From Phycisphaerales bacterium (lineage in GTDB: Bacteria > Planctomycetota > UBA1135 > UBA2386): a DNA stretch of 64,000 nucleotides. Position 1 is the stretch's first letter. Each line of letters starts with the position of its first letter. Below are positions 18,283 through 26,771 of this stretch, piece by piece. The stretch lies in assembly GCA_020247305.1 (NCBI GenBank), contig JADCJE010000052.1, positions 1-64,000 of the forward strand, written 5' to 3'. The position numbers and the translations under genes are program-made. The notes beneath the pieces were generated by a model. It made no database searches. It saw only the letters and a program-made list of their open reading frames with translations, and had not been told where the DNA came from.

Positions 18283-18845
18283 CGCCACTCTCCCTTGGGG
18301 CGCACCTTGGCGCGCGCCTCGACGATCGAATGCTGCTCCTCACCGATGCGGGCCAGGAGGTCGCGGCCGAAGGCGGAGGGATCGACCCCGAGGTCGGCCA
18401 GCGCCGACGTGCGCACCGGCGCCCCGCCCCGGGTTGCATTGACGGCGAAGTGCACGAGCGCGCTCACCGGCGAAACCGTGGCGATCGAGATCGACAACTT
18501 GCCGTCGCCGATCCACAGGTCGTCGCCGTCGCGCATGATCGCGCACCCCGGCGCGAGCCGGGCGAGGCACTCCGCTGCCTGCGCCGCGAGCAACCGCTGG
18601 CGATGCACCGCGAGCAGCAGATCGACGGCGGCGAACGACTCCCAGACGACGTGCACCATGTCGTCGCCGGCAATGCCCGGGCCGTCCAGGTCCGCGAGGT
18701 CGGCCATCTCGTCGTCGCGCACCCGGCACGCGCCGCGGAAGCCGACGGCCGCATCGCCGACGATGCCCGTGCGGGACAGGATCCAATGCGCCCGCAGTTG
18801 CGAGCCATCGTACGTCGTCGGGTCGTCGATCCAGTGCGTCCGCAT
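18279..18845 (-). CDS. DUF366 family protein
   Basis: 188 residues. WIDDPTTYDGSQLRAHWIL at the N-terminus, GDAAVGFRGACRV, and GDDMVHVVWESF followed by QRLLAAQ are the recognisable pattern of DUF366, a small cytoplasmic family without known function. The ATG at 18845 is taken over the adjacent upstream GTG (18848). It sits 14 bases after the stop of the upstream lipoprotein gene and overlaps the following flippase-like gene by four bases, so it is firmly in the five-gene operon. Confidence 0.8.
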   Translation of the reverse strand: MRTHWIDDPTTYDGSQLRAHWILSRTGIVGDAAVGFRGACRVRDDEMADLADLDGPGIAGDDMVHVVWESFAAVDLLLAVHRQRLLAAQAAECLARLAPGCAIMRDGDDLWIGDGKLSISIATVSPVSALVHFAVNATRGGAPVRTSALADLGVDPSAFGRDLLARIGEEQHSIVEARAKVRPKGEWR

Positions 18846-18859
18846 CACGGCGCGTCAGG

Positions 18860-20107
18860 CTACTGGCGCGCAGCGCGCCATTCACGGATCCAGGCAAGGT
18901 CGTAGTCGATCCGCGGTCGACCGAGACACCACGCCATGGCGGCAATCGCCGGCACGCGCAGTTGCGAGGTGTAGGCCGTCTCGTTCAGCGCCGTCACGGC
19001 GAGGAAGTCGGCCGGCGACAGCGGCACCGTGCCCTTGCGACCGTCCAGTGCCAGCACCTCGTTGCTGCGCTCGCCGCGCAGCTGTCCGCAGAAGTGCACG
19101 AGACGCAGGCGCACGTTGGGGTCCGGATCGTAGGCGGATTCGCCGCGGGCCATGCGTTCGGGATCCGCGACCATCACGGCGAGCAGGAACGGCACCGCCG
19201 CGGGGCCACCGGCACGGCGCAACTGATCCATGGCGCAGAGCCGGACATCGACGTCGGCGCCGCGGCCCCGCACGAGGTCGATCACCAACCACTCGGTCAG
19301 GTGCGCGAGCGCCGCCCGCAGCGCCGCGCCGACCCGCTCGCGCACGGCTTCGTCGGCCTCGGCCAGGTACGCTTCGGTCAGGATCTCGACGAGCGTGACG
19401 CGGGCGTGGGGCTCGGCCAGTGGCGCGGTCGTGCAGACCGCGAGCGCTTCCACGTACGCCGCGCGCGCCGCGTCGGATCCGGCTGCGGACGCGGCGCGCC
19501 GAGGTCGGCCGTCGCGCACCTTCCCACACGCGGCCACCACCGCTGCGTCCGGCGGCACGAAGCGCAAGCGCCGCAGATCACCCTGGAACAACTGCAATTC
19601 GAACGCGTCGGCGAGGCGGCAGAGGCCGTCTAGCGCCACGATCCGGCTGAGCGGATGGACATCGTAGTGGGCGATCCAGCCGAAGCGACTGGCGGCGAGG
19701 CCCGCGAAGCGGAGGTCGGAGCCGACTTCGTCAGGCAGTTCGCGCAGCAACTCACGCACGTGCTCGACCGGCTGCAGCAACTCGGGCAGCAGCAGGCGAT
19801 CGTCGGCGGCGAACTCACCCGCGCTGCCGGCGGCGGCGTCGCCCTCGTCGTCGCTGTCGAGGAGTTCGCCGACGAACTCGATCGCCAGCCAGAGTCCGAA
19901 GTACAGGGCGCGGCGGAACCACGAACTGGTCGGCGCCCGGTCCGCATAGGCCACGACGTAGTCGGGGCGACTGCCCTCGATCCGGACGATGGCGTCGACC
20001 TCGGTAAGCAATTCGTCGGCGGAGAGGTTGGCCGCGACCGAGCAGCCGCCGCAAGGCACGAGCGCCAAAGCCGACGCCAGAGCGACCCCACGCAACCGGG
20101 ACATCAT
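18860..20107 (-). CDS. Hypothetical lipoprotein with helical repeats
   Basis: 415 residues. The N-terminus has a hydrophobic stretch and two close cysteines (PCGGC, residues 19-22), so lipidation is likely though the lipobox is not ideal. A second hydrophobic patch near residue 68 (ALYFGLWLAIEFVGELLD) is followed by an Asp/Glu-rich stretch. From about 230 on, paired amphipathic helices (VRLCAMDQLRRAGGPAAVPF, VRLRLVHFCGQLRGE) look like HEAT-type repeats. No enzyme motif. The ATG at 20107 overlaps the stop of the upstream gene (ATGA). Confidence 0.7.
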   Translation of the reverse strand: MMSRLRGVALASALALVPCGGCSVAANLSADELLTEVDAIVRIEGSRPDYVVAYADRAPTSSWFRRALYFGLWLAIEFVGELLDSDDEGDAAAGSAGEFAADDRLLLPELLQPVEHVRELLRELPDEVGSDLRFAGLAASRFGWIAHYDVHPLSRIVALDGLCRLADAFELQLFQGDLRRLRFVPPDAAVVAACGKVRDGRPRRAASAAGSDAARAAYVEALAVCTTAPLAEPHARVTLVEILTEAYLAEADEAVRERVGAALRAALAHLTEWLVIDLVRGRGADVDVRLCAMDQLRRAGGPAAVPFLLAVMVADPERMARGESAYDPDPNVRLRLVHFCGQLRGERSNEVLALDGRKGTVPLSPADFLAVTALNETAYTSQLRVPAIAAMAWCLGRPRIDYDLAWIREWRAARQ

Positions 20108-21207
20108 CGACGGACCTCCACGACTTGGGCGTCGAGCCGGGCGCGCCAGCGGGCGACGAGGGCGTCGCGTTCGGCCGGTCCGGCGCCGGCGAGCGGCGCC
20201 GTGACGTCGGTCGCACCCGTAACTTCGCGCAAACCTGCGTGCAGCGCCGCGAAGACCGTGGGATCCGGCTCGGCGGCGAGCCGATCGAGCAACAGCGTCA
20301 CGGCTCGCGCCGGCTCGAGTCCCCGGACCTTCGGGACCGCGGCCAGTCGGACACGCGGACTCGCATCCAACAGCGCGTGCGCGCAGAACGCCTCGGCAAC
20401 TCCGTCGTCGGGTTCCCACGCCGCCACGGCCGCGGCGCGCACGCCGGCATCGGCGTCGGCGACGGCGATCAGGACGGCGCGCCGGCGCAGAGCGGATGCC
20501 GCCTCGGGGTCGCCGGCGTCGATGCGCAGCAGGAGGGCGAGCGCGCTGGCGCGATCGTCCGGCGTCGGCGCGCCGCGCAGATTGCCCAGCAGATCGCGGG
20601 CGCTGATGCGCGCGATCGGCTGGCCGGCGGCGAGTTCCGACTGCACGCGCAGCAACTCGGCGTCGTTGGCCGCCACCCACGGATCGCGCGCCCCGCGCGC
20701 ACGCAGCGCCGCGAGCGTGCGGAGTGCGGCCTCGCGCTCCCCCTCCATGCGTTCGATGCTCGCGATCACGAGGATTGTGGGCGAGTCGACGCGGTCGACG
20801 CCGACCTTGGCGACGATGCCGCGCCAGATGGCCAGGGCTTCGTGGCGACGGCCGAGGTCGCGCAGCAGTTCGGCACGGAGCGCGAGCAGGCGAACGTCCG
20901 CCATCGGGGCCGCCGCGGCAGCGGCATCGACGGCGGCCAGGGCATCGTCCCAGCGCTCCTCGTGCGCGAGGCCGGCGACCCGGTCTTCGAGTTCGACGAT
21001 TGCGAGTTCGTCGTCGGACACATCCGGCAGCGGCGGCGGCGCCGGAATCGCTGGGGCGACGGCGACCGGCGGAGCGACCGCCGCTGACGGACCCGGCGCA
21101 TCCGCGCGCGGGAACGCGGAGCGCGCCGTCACGCCTGCACACGCGGCGGGCGCCATCGCGCCGACGCACGCCAGCAGGCATCGTGTTGGCAACCTCCACT
21201 GCACCAT
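20104..21207 (-). CDS. Lipoprotein with TPR/HEAT-type helical repeats
   Basis: 367 residues, first gene of the five-gene minus operon. The signal region RCLLACVGAMAPAACAG contains possible lipobox cysteines. After a Pro/Ala linker (about residues 30-65) come helical pairs resembling TPRs (WDDALAAVDAAAAAAPM, RHEALAIWRGIVAKVG), then HEAT-like pairs (DAGVRAAAVAAWEP, SPRVRLAAVPKVRGL). It should act as a periplasmic or membrane-anchored scaffold. Start at 21207 is the only ATG that preserves the signal sequence. Divergent from the inositol-monophosphatase gene across 99 bases. Confidence 0.7.
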   Translation of the reverse strand: MVQWRLPTRCLLACVGAMAPAACAGVTARSAFPRADAPGPSAAVAPPVAVAPAIPAPPPLPDVSDDELAIVELEDRVAGLAHEERWDDALAAVDAAAAAAPMADVRLLALRAELLRDLGRRHEALAIWRGIVAKVGVDRVDSPTILVIASIERMEGEREAALRTLAALRARGARDPWVAANDAELLRVQSELAAGQPIARISARDLLGNLRGAPTPDDRASALALLLRIDAGDPEAASALRRRAVLIAVADADAGVRAAAVAAWEPDDGVAEAFCAHALLDASPRVRLAAVPKVRGLEPARAVTLLLDRLAAEPDPTVFAALHAGLREVTGATDVTAPLAGAGPAERDALVARWRARLDAQVVEVRR

Positions 21208-21306
21208 CAGGACCGATCTTGTAGCAGGCCACCGCGGCGGCGACGAACCGATTTGCCGCCGGAAGCGCATTCCCTCGCGCCGCGCGCGCCGGCAGGATCC
21301 GCTGCC

Positions 21307-22143
21307 ATGTCCGAGCCCCCCGCCGTGCCCGCGCCCCGCGGCCTCGTCCGACTGCAGCGCGCCGTCGCCCGCCTCGTCGCCGACATCGGCACCGACCTCG
21401 TGCGCGCGCGGGCGCGACTGCGCGCCGTGGACGTCCGCCGCAAGGGCGTCGGCGACTTCGTGACCACGCTCGACCTGCGCGCCGAACGGCGCCTGCGCCG
21501 CACCTTGGCGCAGTGGTTGCCGACGGCAGGATTCCTCGGCGAGGAGACGCCCCCGCACGAACTCGACCGCGATCTGGTCTGGGTCGTCGACCCGATCGAC
21601 GGCACCAGCAACTTCGCCAACGGGTTGCCGCACTTCGCAGTGGCCGTCGCACTGCTCGCCGCGCGCACCCCCGTGCTGGCCGCGATCCACGCGTATCCCG
21701 AGGACGCCACCTATACCGCGAGGGCCGGCGGCGGTGCGCGGCGCAATGGCCGCCGGCTGCGCTGCCCCGACGGTCAGGTCGATGACGGCGGGATGATCGG
21801 TTGCCAGTGGTTCCGCGGCGCCTCGGATCTCGCGTTCGTCGAACGACTGCAGCGCGGTGGCAGCCGCGTGCGCACCTTCGGCAGCACGGTGACGCAGCTG
21901 CTCGACGTCGCAACCGGTCGACTGGACGCGAACTGCCAGCAGCAGGGTCGCATCTGGGACTTCGTCGCCGCCGGCCTCGTCGTCCAGGAAGCCGGCGGTC
22001 GCCTGACGGACTGGCGCGGGCGGCCTCTGTTCCCGCTGCCGGACCTCCAGGCCGGTCACGTGCCGACCTTGGCTGCGGCGGCCAACGTGCACCCGACGTT
22101 GTGCCGTTGGCTGCGCGGTTGTCCGCTGCCCGCTTCGTCGTGA
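21307..22143 (+). CDS. Inositol-monophosphatase family protein
   Basis: 278 residues. Metal-dependent phosphatase of the IMPase/FBPase superfamily. The two metal-binding signatures are clear: GEETPPHE then WVVDPIDGTSNFANGLPHF (about residues 77-110) and RIWDFVAAGLVVQEAGG (about 215-232). The likely substrates in this family are inositol-1-phosphate, fructose-1,6-bisphosphate, histidinol phosphate or PAP; sequence alone does not choose. It is a single-gene unit between two promoters. The ATG at 21307 gives the usual size. Confidence 0.92.
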   Translation: MSEPPAVPAPRGLVRLQRAVARLVADIGTDLVRARARLRAVDVRRKGVGDFVTTLDLRAERRLRRTLAQWLPTAGFLGEETPPHELDRDLVWVVDPIDGTSNFANGLPHFAVAVALLAARTPVLAAIHAYPEDATYTARAGGGARRNGRRLRCPDGQVDDGGMIGCQWFRGASDLAFVERLQRGGSRVRTFGSTVTQLLDVATGRLDANCQQQGRIWDFVAAGLVVQEAGGRLTDWRGRPLFPLPDLQAGHVPTLAAAANVHPTLCRWLRGCPLPASS

Positions 22144-22261
22144 GAGCGCGGACCGGGGTCTCCAGCACGCCGGCAGACGTAGGCCGCACTATCGCTACGC
22201 CGGCGTAACGCATGGCCGCCGCGTGTCGCTCCGGGAACACGGAGCCGCCTTGGCCCGTGGT

Positions 22262-22291
22262 TTGCAAGGAAGGTTTACAAGTCGCTACATT
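22262..22291 (+). promoter_or_regulatory. Possible sigma70-like promoter for the HEAT gene pair
   Basis: TTGCAA (22262-22267) and TACATT (22286-22291) are separated by 18 bases in an unusually AT-rich stretch of a 201-bp gap. A start just downstream would leave a leader of about 45 bases before the ATG at 22345. Inference from consensus only. Confidence 0.35.
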
Positions 22292-22344
22292 GCGGTCGCA
22301 CGGCCAGCTGGTCGCGCACCCGCAGATTCCACAAGGTGTCGAAC

Positions 22345-24423
22345 ATGAAGAAGCTGGTCCTCTCCGGTTTGTGCTGCGCAGGGCTCATCGCCCTCCTTCC
22401 TGACGTCGGCCGCGCCCACGGTGGTCAGTACCGTGGCCCGGGCGACGTCGTTCCTCCGAGCCCGGGCGGCGGCGGCGGTCGCCCGGCCGGTCCCGCCGGC
22501 CCCACCACCGGTGGCCCTGCTGGCCCGAGCGCACCGGCGCCCGGCGGCCCCGCCACCGGCGGCCCGGCCGGTCCGACCACGGGCGGCCCCGCCGGCCCCG
22601 CCGGCGGTCGCGGCCCGACCACGGGCGGCCGTCGCGGCGCCCAGATCGACGAAGACCTCACCACGTGGAACTACTGGTGGGAGTTCAACAAGGATCCGTT
22701 CATCCGCCTGCGCGACACGGTCCTTGCTGGCGGCCCGGTGACGGGCGATGACAGCTTCTACCTCGGCGCCACGCGGCGCTCGACGGCGAAGGACTCGCTG
22801 CGTCCGACGCAGGAGCAGATCATGGGCGAGATCCTGCCGGCGCTGAGGAAGGCAATCGACTCAACCGACCAGCGCGACATCAACTCGTCGTGCATGGTGG
22901 CGATGGCGAAGATCGGCAAGGACCACCCGGACTTCAAGCTGATCGACGTCTTCACGCCGCGCCTCAAGAAGTCCGACCAGGAGGTCCGCGAGACCGCAGC
23001 CCTGTCGATCGGCATCGCGGCCATCGCCGGCGAAGCCGAGGTCGATCTGCTCTGCGGCCTCGCCCTCGACAAGGAGAAGGGCCGGAGCGCCACGGGCGGC
23101 TCCGTCGACGACCGCACCCGCGCGTTCTCGCTGTTCGGCCTCGGCCTGACGGCGCACATGACCACGAACGTCGATCTCAAGAAGCGCGCCTTCGAGACGA
23201 TGAAGAACGTGCTGTTCGACGAGCAGGCCGCGAACCGCAACCTGAAGGTCGCCGCCATCAACGGCATGTCGATCCTGAACATCGGCGTCGGCTCCGACGC
23301 CGAGAAGGCGCTGCTCGACGAGGTTGTCGCCGCGCTGGAGTCGTACTACATGAAGCCGCTCGGCTCGGGCGAGCAGCTCATCCAGTCGCACTGCGCCAAC
23401 GCGATCGCGAAGCTGCTGGGCCGTGATCACGCCAAGGCGGAGTACTACCGCGACCTCTTCGCCGCCGACCTGCAGGACAAGGGCAAGACCAAGCGGGCGA
23501 GCAACGACATCCCGCGCTCATGCGCGCAGGCGCTCGGCGTCCTCGTCCGCCCGTGGGACGACAAGGACGAGAAGTCCAACCCGGACGCCAAGTACAGCAA
23601 GCTGCTGCTCGAGGTCTGGCGCGACCACAAGGACCAGCAGACGCGCAACTTCGCGCTGCTCGCGCTCGGCCAGATCGGCGGCAAGATGAACCGCGAAGCG
23701 CTGCTCAAGGAGTACGACAGCGGCAACACCGACCAGCAGAAGCCGTGGGCGGCGCTCGCGCTGGGCGTCTACTCCTACAACCGCTACGAGGAGCAGAAGA
23801 AGGGCGGCAACGTCGAGCTCGAGGCCTTCATCGGCGAGACGCTCGCGAAGACGCTCAAGGACGCCAAGAACGTCAGCCTGACGGGCGCATTGGCGATCGC
23901 GCTCGGCCTCAACCAGTACAAGGACGCGGCCGACGAGATGCGCCGCCGCATGCTCGACAACATCGCCAAGGAAGAGATGGCCGGCTACCTGTGCATCGGC
24001 CTCGCGCTGATGAACGACACGGCGTCCGCCGAGGACATCAACCGCGTCGTCAAGGAATCGACGCGCCGTCCGGCGCTGCTGCAGCAGGCCGCCGTCGCGC
24101 TGGGCAAGCTCGGTGACAAGCGTGTCGCCGAGACGCTCCAGGGGCTGCTGACCGAAGGCGGCGAGTTGAACCTCGCCAAGCTCTCGGCCATCGCCTCGGC
24201 GCTAGGCTTCATCGGCGACAGCCGCACCGTGGAGCCGCTCAAGGCCATGCTGTTCAACGACAAGCTCGGCCCGCTGTCGCGCGCCTTCGCGGCGGTCGCC
24301 CTTGGCGGCGTCGCGGACAAGGAGATGCTGCCGTGGAACAGCAAGATCGGCGTCAACGTCAACTACCGCGCTGCGGTGGAAGTGCTGACGAACAGGCAGT
24401 CGGGCATCCTCGACATCCTGTGA
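22345..24423 (+). CDS. Secreted HEAT-repeat protein with Gly/Pro/Thr linker
   Basis: 692 residues. A signal peptide (about residues 1-27) is followed by HGGQYRGPGDVVPP, then a low-complexity linker (about residues 42-95) built from repeats of PAGPTTGG/PAGPSAPAPGG. The rest is a tandem array of helical HEAT-like pairs (QEVRETAALSIGIAAIAGEA, LGKLGDKRVAETLQGLL) ending NRQSGILDIL. AAGGTG ten bases before the ATG at 22345 favours this start over the GTG at 22336. Likely an exported scaffold or adhesin-like protein; function unknown. It has a tandem paralogue immediately downstream with the same layout. Confidence 0.85.
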   Translation: MKKLVLSGLCCAGLIALLPDVGRAHGGQYRGPGDVVPPSPGGGGGRPAGPAGPTTGGPAGPSAPAPGGPATGGPAGPTTGGPAGPAGGRGPTTGGRRGAQIDEDLTTWNYWWEFNKDPFIRLRDTVLAGGPVTGDDSFYLGATRRSTAKDSLRPTQEQIMGEILPALRKAIDSTDQRDINSSCMVAMAKIGKDHPDFKLIDVFTPRLKKSDQEVRETAALSIGIAAIAGEAEVDLLCGLALDKEKGRSATGGSVDDRTRAFSLFGLGLTAHMTTNVDLKKRAFETMKNVLFDEQAANRNLKVAAINGMSILNIGVGSDAEKALLDEVVAALESYYMKPLGSGEQLIQSHCANAIAKLLGRDHAKAEYYRDLFAADLQDKGKTKRASNDIPRSCAQALGVLVRPWDDKDEKSNPDAKYSKLLLEVWRDHKDQQTRNFALLALGQIGGKMNREALLKEYDSGNTDQQKPWAALALGVYSYNRYEEQKKGGNVELEAFIGETLAKTLKDAKNVSLTGALAIALGLNQYKDAADEMRRRMLDNIAKEEMAGYLCIGLALMNDTASAEDINRVVKESTRRPALLQQAAVALGKLGDKRVAETLQGLLTEGGELNLAKLSAIASALGFIGDSRTVEPLKAMLFNDKLGPLSRAFAAVALGGVADKEMLPWNSKIGVNVNYRAAVEVLTNRQSGILDIL

Positions 24424-24431
24424 GCCTCGGC

Positions 24432-24499
24432 GCCCGCTCTGCGGGCCATCGAGCACGGGAATCCCGGACCGCGCGCCCGCCCTGCGGGTAGCGCGGTCC
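24432..24499. terminator. Two adjacent hairpins after the first HEAT gene
   Basis: GCCCGC-TCT-GCGGGC (24432-24446) and GGACCGCGC (24466-24474) pairing with GCGCGGTCC (24491-24499) over a 16-base loop. They begin 9 bases after the stop codon. Only a weak T stretch (GTCGTTTCC) follows, so a strong intrinsic terminator is not certain; they may instead attenuate between the two paralogues. Confidence 0.5.
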
Positions 24500-24634
24500 G
24501 TCGTTTCCGGCCCGCTTGGCCGGCGGCGCACGCAATTCCCGACCGGCGCGCACCGCGCATCGTGCACCGCCTGGGCAGTCCACGACCCACAGCGCCACGG
24601 GTGAGTCGTTGCCGCGGCGCCAACCGCACCGCGC

Positions 24635-26710
24635 ATGGCACGTCGATTGCTGGCACGAGGCATGCAGTCAGCTGCACTTTCGACCGCGCTCGCGTTGACA
24701 GCCTCGGCGGCCCTGCTGCACGCCCACGGCGGCCAGTACCGCGGCCCAGGCAACGTGACGCCGCCTGCCCCCACGGCGACGGCCTCGAGTCCATCGGGAC
24801 CAACGGGACGCAGCGCCGCCGGAGCCGCCGCCGGACAACCAGTCGACACGACCAAACCAGCGCGCGGCGCGACGCCACCGACGGGAGCCGGCGTGAGCGC
24901 GGCGTCGCGAGGCCCCGCCCGCCGTGGCGTCATGATCGACGAGGACCTTGGCCGCTGGGAGTTCTGGTGGGAGTTCGGCAAGGACCCTTACCTGCAACTG
25001 CGCGAGTCGATCCGGGTGCACGCCGCAGGGCGCGCCGAAGACCGCTTCACCGACCGCCGGCTCGCCGCCGCACCCGGCGCAACGGCGCGGCCGACGAAGG
25101 CCGACCTCGACGAAGTCGTTTCGCAACTGGAACAGATCCTGGGCAGCCAGCCTGACCGCGACGCAGCGTCGGCCTGCATGGTTGCGCTCGCCAAGATCGG
25201 CGCCGCCAACCGGCCGAAGGGCCACCTGCGGCTGCTTGCCCCCTACCTCGCCGGGTCCGACCAGGAACTGCGTGAGACGGCGGCGCTCGCGCTCGGCATC
25301 CAGGGCCTCGCTGACGATGCGACCCTGTCGACGCTCGTCGGCCTCGTGCGCGACGACGAATCAGGACGGCGCGCGACCGGCGACGTCCACGTCAATGAAC
25401 GCACGCGCGCCTTCGCCGCCTACGCGCTGGGGCTGTTGCGCCGCCGGATCGGCGCCGCCGACTTGATCGAGCAGATCGACGCGCCGCTGCGCGACGTGCT
25501 CGCGGAACCGACGCGGCACGGTCGCGACCTGAAGGTCGCGGCCGTCGAGGCGCTTGGTCTGGCCAACGACGGGCCAGTCATCGGGGACCGTCTCCACGCC
25601 GCGGCCAAATCGATCCAAGCGCTGGCCGACTACTACCGCGCCGACCTCGGTGCCGGCGAGCATCTCCTGCAGGCGCACTGCCCGCCTGCGATCGCACGGC
25701 AACTGCCAGGGCAGCCTCGCGTGCAGGCTTACTGGCGCGATCTGTTCCGGGCGGACCTGGCCGCCAGCCTCGCGGGCGCGGAAACACCGCCACGCGCCGG
25801 CAACGCCTTCGTCGCGCAGAGCTGCGCGATCGCCCTGGGCGAGCTTTGCGAACCGTGGACGGCCGCGGAAGGCGACACGGCAGCCTGCGCCAGCCTGCTG
25901 CTCGACTGCTATCGCCGCCACAAGGACCAACAGACCCGTTGCTTCGCGCTGATGGCCCTTGCACGCATCGGTGGCGACCGGGCCCGCGACGCGCTGCTCG
26001 CAGAGCTGCGGTCTGCCAACAAGGCGCTGGAGCGGCCATGGGTCGCGATGGCGCTTGGCGTCTGGAACGCACGACGCGCCGCGATGGACGCCGCCGATCC
26101 GCAAGGCGACCGCGAAGTCGCCGACGCCCTCGCCAAGGTCTTCCAGGACAGCGTGAACCCCAACGTGGTCGGCGCGATCGGCATCGCGCTCGGACTCGCG
26201 GGCGATGCGGACCTCGCCGGACCGATGCTGCGGCGCCAACTCGCCGAACATCGCAACCGCGACGATGCCGCCGGCTACCTCGCGCTCGCGCTCGGGCTGC
26301 TGCGCGACCGCACGTCGATCGCGGACGTGCGCGGCCTGCTCACCGACGCCAGTCGCCGCCCATTCGTCGTGCTGCAGTGCAGCCGAGCGCTGGGCCTCAT
26401 GAACGACGACTCCGTCGCCCCGATGCTCTGCGCGCAACTGCAAGCCGAGGGCGCCAGCCTCGTCCGGCTGTCGGCCGCGGCCGCCGCACTGGGCACGCTC
26501 GGCGACCGGCGCTGCATCCCCCTGTTGCTGCAGTTGACGAGGGACGCCCAGCAGCCGGCGCTCTCGCGCGCCTTCGCGATCGTCGCCCTGGGCAGCGTCT
26601 GCGACGAGGCCCCGCTGCCCTGGAACGCTGCCTACGCCTCGCCCACGAACTACCGCGCCGCCGTCGACACCCTGACGGACGGAGCGCGCGGCATCCTCGA
26701 CATCCTCTGA
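24635..26710 (+). CDS. Secreted HEAT-repeat protein, tandem paralogue
   Basis: 691 residues, clearly paralogous to the preceding gene along its whole length: signal peptide, HAHGGQYRGPGNVTPP, a linker (about residues 45-98) rich in Thr, Ala, Pro and Gly but without the regular repeat of its partner, then RRGVMIDEDLGRWEFWWEF and HEAT-like pairs, ending DGARGILDIL against NRQSGILDIL. Two in-frame ATGs (24635, 24662) are possible; the first is given. The 211-bp gap from its partner contains only the hairpins. A tandem duplication with diverged linkers is the simplest history. Confidence 0.85.
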   Translation: MARRLLARGMQSAALSTALALTASAALLHAHGGQYRGPGNVTPPAPTATASSPSGPTGRSAAGAAAGQPVDTTKPARGATPPTGAGVSAASRGPARRGVMIDEDLGRWEFWWEFGKDPYLQLRESIRVHAAGRAEDRFTDRRLAAAPGATARPTKADLDEVVSQLEQILGSQPDRDAASACMVALAKIGAANRPKGHLRLLAPYLAGSDQELRETAALALGIQGLADDATLSTLVGLVRDDESGRRATGDVHVNERTRAFAAYALGLLRRRIGAADLIEQIDAPLRDVLAEPTRHGRDLKVAAVEALGLANDGPVIGDRLHAAAKSIQALADYYRADLGAGEHLLQAHCPPAIARQLPGQPRVQAYWRDLFRADLAASLAGAETPPRAGNAFVAQSCAIALGELCEPWTAAEGDTAACASLLLDCYRRHKDQQTRCFALMALARIGGDRARDALLAELRSANKALERPWVAMALGVWNARRAAMDAADPQGDREVADALAKVFQDSVNPNVVGAIGIALGLAGDADLAGPMLRRQLAEHRNRDDAAGYLALALGLLRDRTSIADVRGLLTDASRRPFVVLQCSRALGLMNDDSVAPMLCAQLQAEGASLVRLSAAAAALGTLGDRRCIPLLLQLTRDAQQPALSRAFAIVALGSVCDEAPLPWNAAYASPTNYRAAVDTLTDGARGILDIL

Positions 26711-26719
26711 ACGTCCCCT

Positions 26720-26771
26720 GACGCGAAGACGCGTGCCGGGCGGCGTGGCCTTCCGTGACGCAGATTCCTAG
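26720..26771 (+). repeat. Copy 3 of the 53-bp dispersed repeat
   Basis: 52 bases matching 2355-2407 at nearly every position (GACGCGAAGACGCGT, GGGCGGCGTGGCCTTCCGTG, ACGCAGATTCCTAG). It fills the gap between two convergent genes. Its terminal CTAG supplies the TAG stop codon (26770-26768) of the minus-strand membrane protein gene. Confidence 0.8.

Noticed and set aside
18860-22267. A 1135-codon minus reading
   Set aside because: Only the last 415 codons are a real gene; the preceding part is a shadow of the upstream operon gene and of the inositol-monophosphatase gene on the other strand.
16140-26710. Possible new defence or conflict system around the HEAT and lipoprotein genes
   Set aside because: HEAT and lipoprotein genes are exported scaffolds here; there is no nuclease, toxin, reverse transcriptase, NTPase or other effector domain, and no mobile context.
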